From Microbacterium timonense (GTDB lineage: Bacteria > Actinomycetota > Actinomycetes > Actinomycetales > Microbacteriaceae): a stretch of 64,000 nt of DNA. The stretch lies in the NCBI RefSeq assembly GCF_900292075.1, contig NZ_OLMV01000003.1:248001-312000 (forward strand), given 5' to 3'. The notes beneath the pieces are model-generated. The model saw only the letters and a program-made list of their open reading frames with translations. It did not search any database and was not told the origin of the DNA. This document shows positions 58,808 to 64,000 of the stretch, piece by piece (the first letter of the stretch is position 1; every line of letters begins with the position of its first letter). The position numbers and the translations under genes were made by a program.

Positions 58808-58858
58808 GGTGTCACGACACGCGGCAACGCCGGGCGCGAAACGGCGTGTCGTGACACC
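58808..58858. repeat. Long inverted repeat between hydrolase and MATE genes
   Basis: GGTGTCACGACACGC (58808-58822) and GCGTGTCGTGACACC (58844-58858) form a perfect 15-bp stem around 21 bases. TGTCACGACACG-type dyads are a form of dispersed element in related genomes, to my knowledge. It lies between the MATE stop and the hydrolase start, where it could stop MATE transcription. Confidence 0.75.
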
Positions 58859-58935
58859 CGAACGCGCCGTCGCGGATGCTCGAGCCACAGCAGCGGCACC
58901 GAGCACCGGCACCCGGGGTCGGCGTGCTGTGCGGA

Positions 58936-60450
58936 TCAGCCCCGGGCGCGGCGCCTGTCGCGCGCCGGGACGCGGAACCGGCGAGGACGCCGGGATACGG
59001 CTTGGGCGACGGCCGGGAGAACGATCGGCTGGGTGACCACCGCGTCGACGACCATCGAGCCGTCGGTGGGACCGATGACGGCGATCGGGGTGGTGGGTGT
59101 CGCGACCATCGGTGTGATCGGCGCGGCGGCGAGCTTGCGATGGGCGACGGCGTACGCGGGCACCAGCACGACGACCGCACCCAGCCATGCCAGCGGGTTG
59201 CTCGCTGCCACGCCGATGAAGCCGAAGATGCCGCCGAGCACGACCGCCGCGCCGACCCGCATGACGAGCTCGATGACGCCGGTCACGGTCGGGATGAGCG
59301 TGTGACCCAGCCCCTGCAGGGCGCCGCGAAGGACGAACAGGATGCCGAGGATCCAGTAGGTCGCGCCGTTGATCGCGAGCATCTGCGCCGCCAGGCCGAC
59401 CACCTCGCCGGAGCCCTCGCCGACGAACAGCTGCACGACCGCCGCGCCGAAGGCGATGAGCAGAGCCCCCAGCACGACGGCCGCCGCCACCGACATCCAG
59501 GTCGCCTGGGACACGCCGCGGCGGATGCGATCGGGGCGCCCGCCGCCGTGGTTCTGCGCGACGAACATCGACACGGCCAGCCCGAGTGACTGCAGGAGCG
59601 CGACGGCGAGGCCGTCGACGCGGGCCGCCGCGGTGTAGGCGGCGACGGCCTGCGCACCCAGCTCGTTCAGGGCGACCTGCACCGAGAGCGTGCCGATCGC
59701 GATGATGGACGCTTGGAAGCCCATGGGAAGACCCAGTCGCAGATGGTCGGCCAGCTCGGCGCGACTGACGCGCCAGTCGGCGCGGTGCACGTGGAGCACC
59801 GGCATCCGCCGCCGCACGAACTCCAGGCACAGCAGCACCGAGATGGCCTGCGAGACGACCGTGGCCAGGGCCGCGCCGCCGACGCCCCAGCCGAAGGAGC
59901 CGACCATCAGGATCACCAGCACGACGTTCAGCCCGCATGCCAGCGTGAGGAACACCAGCGGCGTACGGGAGTCGCCGATCGCCCGGATGATCGCCGACAG
60001 GTAGTTGAAGAACATCAGCGCGCCGGCGCCGAGGAAGCTGATCTGGGCGAACACGACCGCGTCGTGCATGAGCTCGGCGGGCGTCTGCAGCAGGGTGAGG
60101 AGGGGCGCGGCGAGCAGCGGCGCGCCGACGGTGAGCAGCACGGTGCAGGCCGCGGTCAGAATCGTGCCGGCCGCGACGGAGCGCCGCACCGCGGCATAGT
60201 CCCGTGCACCGAACGCCTGAGCCGTCGGGATCGCGAAACCCGAGGTGAGACCCCACGCGAAGCCGAGCAGAAGGAACAGCATGCTGCCGGTCGCGCCCAC
60301 GGCGGCGAGCGCGTCGACACCGAGATGACGGCCGACGACGACCGCGTCGACGAACTGGTACAGCTGCTGGACGACGTTTCCGATCAGGAGCGGAACGGCG
60401 AACAGGATGATGACGCGCCAGGGGCGGCCCGTCGTCAGGGCGGTTGTCAT
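58936..60450 (-). CDS. MATE family efflux transporter
   Basis: A 504-residue transporter with 12 predicted helices and an Arg-rich C-terminal tail. GNVVQQLYQFVDAVVVGRHLG, GFAIPTAQAFGA, FFNYLSAIIRAIGDSRTPL and GVGGAALATVVSQA match the DinF-like MATE proteins. It exports cationic drugs or metabolites using an ion gradient. ATG at 60450. The C-terminal 40 residues (VPARDRRRARG) are unusual but coding bias continues. Confidence 0.93.
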   Translation of the reverse strand: MTTALTTGRPWRVIILFAVPLLIGNVVQQLYQFVDAVVVGRHLGVDALAAVGATGSMLFLLLGFAWGLTSGFAIPTAQAFGARDYAAVRRSVAAGTILTAACTVLLTVGAPLLAAPLLTLLQTPAELMHDAVVFAQISFLGAGALMFFNYLSAIIRAIGDSRTPLVFLTLACGLNVVLVILMVGSFGWGVGGAALATVVSQAISVLLCLEFVRRRMPVLHVHRADWRVSRAELADHLRLGLPMGFQASIIAIGTLSVQVALNELGAQAVAAYTAAARVDGLAVALLQSLGLAVSMFVAQNHGGGRPDRIRRGVSQATWMSVAAAVVLGALLIAFGAAVVQLFVGEGSGEVVGLAAQMLAINGATYWILGILFVLRGALQGLGHTLIPTVTGVIELVMRVGAAVVLGGIFGFIGVAASNPLAWLGAVVVLVPAYAVAHRKLAAAPITPMVATPTTPIAVIGPTDGSMVVDAVVTQPIVLPAVAQAVSRRPRRFRVPARDRRRARG

Positions 60451-60771
60451 GGGGGCGGCTCGCGAAAGGCGGAGAAGACGGAAGACGGATGCCGTGAGCG
60501 GCGTCGTGCGCGCACCGCGGGGCAGAAGACCCAGTGTATCGAATCGATTCGGGTCTTCGCGCCGGACGATCGGCGAACACGTCGTGCATTCGCAGATTTA
60601 TCTGGCGGTTTCGCGTCTGGATGCGCTAGAATCGTCGTAGCGAGATTCGAGAGTATGACGGCTTCGTGTCGGCGAGGCTGAGGGACGTGCGGCGGGCGCC
60701 GCGGATGCGCGATGAAGCGGATGGCGTGAACGCGCCGGATCTCGGCCCGGTCCCTCTTCTCAACGAGCCTC
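60451..60771. other. 321-base gap between divergent MATE and HNH genes
   Basis: No gene is seen. The gap holds a palindrome CGAATCGATTCG (60540-60551), which may be an operator, and TAGAAT (60627-60632) as a possible -10 for the HNH gene. GAATC and GATTC at 60629 and 60644 flank it as a small dyad. The remaining sequence is GC-rich leader with nothing recognised. Confidence 0.5.
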
Positions 60772-62187
60772 ATGTCTGCAACGCATCCTCTCGAACCCGC
60801 CGATCCCGGCCCTGCCAGCTCTGACGCCGCCGGCGAAGCGCCGGCCGCCTCCGTCGCCCGCGCGGAACGCATCGTGGACGCCTTCGAGGCGGGGCGCCGG
60901 CGTCGGTCGATGGACGATGCGGCCGAGATCCGCCTGCTGGCCGGCGCGGCCGCGTCTGTCGCCCGGCCACCGCACGTGTCAGCCGAGGAGATCCGTCGGG
61001 CCGAGCTGAACCGGCGGGCGCTCGTCGCCGACCTCGCGACCTCGAGCCGTGTGTCGGAGTGGACGGTGATGCGCCTCATGACCGAGGCGACCGACCTGTG
61101 CGCCCGATTCAGCGCGGGGGTGGACGCGCTGGAGCGCGGCGACATCACGCGCCGGCATCTCGCGGTGATCCACGACATCGGTGATCGCCTGGACGACGAC
61201 GCCGCCCGGGCGGGGTTCGTCGCTGTCGCGCTCGACCGGGCAGCCCGGCTCACACCGGGCCGGCTCGCGCCGGTGCTCCGCGCGATCGTCGAACGCTTCA
61301 TGGAGCGTCCGCTGGAGGAACGCCACCACCAGGCCGCAGCGGGACGCGGCGTCGAGGTGGTCGACCTCGCCGACGACATGGCGTCACTGACGGCGATTCT
61401 TCCGGCGACGTTGGCGCACGGCATCCACGATCGCCTCACACAGCAGGCGCGGTCGGTCATCGCGGCCCGCGAGGCCGACCCCTCGGCCGAGGCAGCCGGC
61501 GACGGCGAGCTCGCGGGCGACACTCGGACGATGGACCAGCTGCGGGCCGACATCCTCACCGACGTGCTGTTGGGCGCCGGGCCACGGGACTGCGTCGCCG
61601 GCGACGGACTGCGGGCGATCCACGCCACGGTCCAGGTGACGATCCCGGTGCTCACCATGACCGGAGCAACCGGTGAGCCGTGCCTTCTTGCGGGCCACGG
61701 ACCGATCGACCCCGGCACGGCCCGTACGCTCGCGGCGGGCGCTGTCGGGTGGGAGCGGGTCATGACCTCTCCGGTCACGGGAAGCGTCCTCGCCGTGGAT
61801 CGCTATCGTCCGGGCCCGGCGCTCCGCCGATTCCTTGCGGCGCGCGACGAGCACTGCCGGTTCCCCGGCTGCCGCCGCCCGGTGTGGCGGTCGGACATCG
61901 ACCACACCATCGACGCGGCGCTCGGCGGCCCGACACATCACGGCAACCTCGCACACCTGTGTCGACGACATCACGTGCTCAAGGGCGTCACGTCGTGGTC
62001 GGTTCAGCAGACTTCTCCCGGCGTGCTCGTCTGGACCAGCCCGAGCGGTCGGAGACATACCGACAGGCCGGAACCCGTGGTGCGCTTCGTTCCAGATGAG
62101 GCCGCCGACCGTGTCCGCCGCATGATGCGAGAACCGTGGCTTGTCTCGGCGGAGGATCCACCGCGCAATCCACCGCCCCCGTTCTAG
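60772..62187 (+). CDS. DUF222-HNH endonuclease
   Basis: A 471-residue protein. An N-terminal DUF222 helical domain (about residues 50-330) precedes a C-terminal HNH nuclease: CRFPGCRRP with DIDHTIDAALGG and HGNLAHLCRRHH (residues 362-401), holding the zinc Cys/His and catalytic His. Microbacteriaceae usually carry many copies of this family, whose role is unknown. ATG at 60772. Its stop codon shares CTAG with the stop of the convergent exporter gene. Confidence 0.95.
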   Translation: MSATHPLEPADPGPASSDAAGEAPAASVARAERIVDAFEAGRRRRSMDDAAEIRLLAGAAASVARPPHVSAEEIRRAELNRRALVADLATSSRVSEWTVMRLMTEATDLCARFSAGVDALERGDITRRHLAVIHDIGDRLDDDAARAGFVAVALDRAARLTPGRLAPVLRAIVERFMERPLEERHHQAAAGRGVEVVDLADDMASLTAILPATLAHGIHDRLTQQARSVIAAREADPSAEAAGDGELAGDTRTMDQLRADILTDVLLGAGPRDCVAGDGLRAIHATVQVTIPVLTMTGATGEPCLLAGHGPIDPGTARTLAAGAVGWERVMTSPVTGSVLAVDRYRPGPALRRFLAARDEHCRFPGCRRPVWRSDIDHTIDAALGGPTHHGNLAHLCRRHHVLKGVTSWSVQQTSPGVLVWTSPSGRRHTDRPEPVVRFVPDEAADRVRRMMREPWLVSAEDPPRNPPPPF

Positions 62188-63167
62188 CGAGCGGCGTTCC
62201 GAGGCCAGCGGCTCTGCGCCCGGCTCGCCGACGGCTCCGTCCTGGCCGCACCCGGAGCTGCTGTCACCGCAGCGGCCAGGTCGACGCGCACCCTGCGACG
62301 CGACACCGGCAGTCCCGTGATCAGCACGCCGCCCACGAGGAGCACTCCACCGAGAATCTCGGCGGGCGTCGGGATCTGGCGGAGAAGCAGTGCCGCCGAC
62401 GCCATCGCGACGACCGGTGCGAGCAGCACCCAGGGCACGACCGCCGCGGACGGGTTGCGTGCCAGCAGGCTGTTCCAGATGGAATATCCGATGATCGTGC
62501 ACAGCCCGGCGGTGTAGAGGGTCGAGAGCAGGGACTCCCATCCGAACGCCGCGATCCCGGCGGCGATCGCCTGCGGGCCGTCGACGACGAACGACAGCAG
62601 CAGCGCGGGGACCGGCACCACGAGAGCTGACCACACCGTGAGCGAGAGCGAGCCGAGCCGTCCGGGTCCGGTGACGACGCCGGCACGGCGCGAGATGACG
62701 TTGCCGATGCCCCATGACAGCGCGGCGGCGAGCGCCAGCGCCACGGCCAGCGCCGGTGCGTCGCCGCCGCGCCCCGCCGCCACGATGGCCAGGCCCACCA
62801 CACCGACGCCGACGCCGACGGTCTGTGCGATCGTCGGCCGTTCGCGCAGCACGGCCGCTGCGACGAGGATCGTGAACACCGCCTGTGCCTGCAGCACCAG
62901 TGCGGCAAGGCCCGGCTGCAGGCCCAGCGCCATCGAGGTGTACAGCAGGCCGAACTGCCCGAGGCTCATGAACAGTCCGACACCGACGACCGTGCGCCAG
63001 GATGCCCGTGGCCGCGGCACCACGAAGACCGCCAGCGCCACCGCCGCGAAGCGGATCGCGACGAAGAGCAGCGGGGGTACGCCCGCCATGCCCCAGTCGA
63101 TGACGACGAAGTTGAATCCCCAGAACGATGCCACGGCCGCCGCCAGCACCATGTCGCGTCTTTTCAC
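62184..63167 (-). CDS. EamA family (DMT) transporter
   Basis: A 327-residue exporter with ten membrane helices and a basic C-terminal tail of about 35 residues. AAAVASFWGFNFVVIDWG at the start and GYSIWNSLLARNPSAAVVP late in the second repeat are typical. GTG at 63167 is preferred; ATG at 63152 is an alternative. Divergent from a LysR gene with a dyad between, a common exporter-regulator pair. Substrate unknown. Stop codon shared with the HNH gene (CTAG). Confidence 0.92.
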   Translation of the reverse strand: MKRRDMVLAAAVASFWGFNFVVIDWGMAGVPPLLFVAIRFAAVALAVFVVPRPRASWRTVVGVGLFMSLGQFGLLYTSMALGLQPGLAALVLQAQAVFTILVAAAVLRERPTIAQTVGVGVGVVGLAIVAAGRGGDAPALAVALALAAALSWGIGNVISRRAGVVTGPGRLGSLSLTVWSALVVPVPALLLSFVVDGPQAIAAGIAAFGWESLLSTLYTAGLCTIIGYSIWNSLLARNPSAAVVPWVLLAPVVAMASAALLLRQIPTPAEILGGVLLVGGVLITGLPVSRRRVRVDLAAAVTAAPGAARTEPSASRAQSRWPRNAAR

Positions 63168-63193
63168 GCTCTCAGCCCACCGGATGTGCGAAT

Positions 63194-63212
63194 GAAGCAC
63201 AAGCGATGCTTT
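63194..63212. promoter_or_regulatory. LysR-type operator between EamA and LysR genes
   Basis: GAAGCA (63194-63199) and TGCTTT (63207-63212) are inverted with a 7-base centre. A third TGCTTC half site at 63235-63240 runs into the LysR start. This is the form expected for an autoregulating LysR protein. Confidence 0.5.
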
Positions 63213-63239
63213 TCTCACGAATCCGTGTAGCGTTGCTTC

Positions 63240-64000
63240 ATGATCGATCTGGACGCCGTGCTGTCGCTGAGAGCGGTCGCCACGCAGGGCAGCGTGGTCG
63301 CCGCCGCGACGAGCCTCGGCTACACGCCCTCGGCGGTCTCGCAGCAGATCAAGAGACTCGAACGCGAGACCGGCATCGCCCTGCTGGAGCGGGCGGGCCG
63401 GGGCGTCATCCTCACCGAGGCCGGCACGCGTCTGGTGGTGGCATCCACACCGATCCTTGCCGACCTCGAACGACTCCGCGCCGATCTGCAGCTGACCGCC
63501 GGCGTCGACGACCGCGTCGTCGGCGAGATCCGGCTGGCTGCGTTCTCGACCGTCGTGCGGGGACTCGTCATCCCGGTGCTGAGCGACCTCGCCGAGAGGC
63601 ATCCCGATCTCTCTCTGCCGCTGCGCGAGAGCGAGCCGTGGGAGACGATCGCCTTGGTCGCGTCGGGTCAGCGGGACCTCGGCATCGTGCACCGCTGGGG
63701 CGGGGTGGCCCTCGCGATGCCCGACCACCTCGTCTCGACGCCGCTGTTCACGGACGTCGCAGACGTGATCCTGCACCGCGACCACCCGCTCGCCGACCGC
63801 TCGGTGCTGCATCCCGAGGAGATCGCCGGCGAGCACTGGGTCGCCACGTTCGAGGCGACGATCTGCCGGCAGTGGCTCCGGCGGCTCTTCGACGGCGTTC
63901 CGAACGCCCCGCGCATCGTCCACGAGTCGATGGAGTTCCACAACCACCTGGAGTTCGCCCGCGCCGGCCGCGCGGTCGCCCTCGTCCCGCGCCTGGGCCG
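63240..64000 (+). CDS. LysR family transcriptional regulator, partial (C-terminus beyond right edge)
   Basis: The first 253 residues of a LysR regulator: HTH with LDAVLSLRAVATQGSVVAAA and SAVSQQIKRLERETGIALLE, and an effector domain from about residue 90. ATG at 63240. It is divergent from the EamA exporter gene and very likely controls it. The last part is missing. Confidence 0.93.
   Translation, partial: MIDLDAVLSLRAVATQGSVVAAATSLGYTPSAVSQQIKRLERETGIALLERAGRGVILTEAGTRLVVASTPILADLERLRADLQLTAGVDDRVVGEIRLAAFSTVVRGLVIPVLSDLAERHPDLSLPLRESEPWETIALVASGQRDLGIVHRWGGVALAMPDHLVSTPLFTDVADVILHRDHPLADRSVLHPEEIAGEHWVATFEATICRQWLRRLFDGVPNAPRIVHESMEFHNHLEFARAGRAVALVPRLG

Noticed and set aside
60540..60551. 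Phage attachment site or replication element
   Set aside because: A 12-bp palindrome alone, without integrase or DnaA boxes, is better read as a possible operator.
1..64000. tRNA, rRNA or other structural RNA genes
   Set aside because: No cloverleaf, TTCRA loop or rRNA sequence was recognised in any gap; small unknown RNAs cannot be excluded.

Overview
The window is about 70% GC, densely coded and rich in GTG starts and 4-base start/stop overlaps. Protein content points to an actinobacterium, most likely Microbacteriaceae and probably Microbacterium or a near relative. Supporting features are a DUF222-HNH endonuclease, a CopD-CtaG fusion, an actinobacterial DtxR-type box in front of a heme oxygenase, cysteine-free ribosomal proteins and frequent lipobox proteins. 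This placement is inference from family content; no rRNA or tRNA lies in the window. I recognise no prophage, insertion sequence or CRISPR array.

Layout. 1-7.1 kb: a carbohydrate locus with a sugar-binding lipoprotein (cut by the left edge), a DUF2264 protein, a heparinase II/III-type protein, a DeoR/LacI hybrid regulator and a Gfo/Idh/MocA dehydrogenase. 7.1-12 kb: an EamA exporter coupled to a beta-lactamase-fold lipoprotein without its catalytic residues, a DUF2470/heme oxygenase pair behind a DtxR-like box, and a Pif1-like helicase. 12-20.5 kb: MerR/flavoprotein and TetR/hydrolase divergent pairs with visible operators, an anchored protein of unknown role, CopD-CtaG, HU and an HSL-type esterase. 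20.6-24 kb: the zinc-independent rpmB-rpmG-rpsN operon, 3-methyladenine glycosylase and a drug exporter.

24-30.5 kb: a seven-gene zinc block on the minus strand (znuA-znuC-znuB-zur-permease-TIGR03943-unknown anchored protein). A perfect 15-bp Zur-like palindrome overlaps a good promoter, and the start codon lies at the predicted transcription start. 30.6-37.5 kb: a small membrane protein, a surface protein with an LAxTG-like end, and an aminotransferase-E1alpha-E1beta-E2 operon for oxidative decarboxylation of branched 2-oxo acids. 37.6-50.3 kb: a holin-like membrane protein, a coupled WXG-like/lipase-fold pair, an extracellular nuclease, a tyrosine phosphatase, purB, a membrane-protein pair, a repeat-rich gap, a PLP decarboxylase, and stress-type small genes.

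50.4-64 kb: a 1457-residue secreted beta-helix protein with an operator-like inverted repeat, an aldo/keto reductase divergent from a LysR gene coupled to a stand-alone TOPRIM protein, an S33 hydrolase, a MATE exporter, the DUF222-HNH gene, and an EamA exporter divergent from a LysR regulator cut by the right edge.

The less ordinary items are the degenerate beta-lactamase-like lipoprotein, the unknown anchored protein closing the zinc operon, a dispersed repeat that also lies in frame inside a gene of that operon, the LysR-TOPRIM coupling, and the WXG-like/lipase pair. None of these is proven to be a new system.
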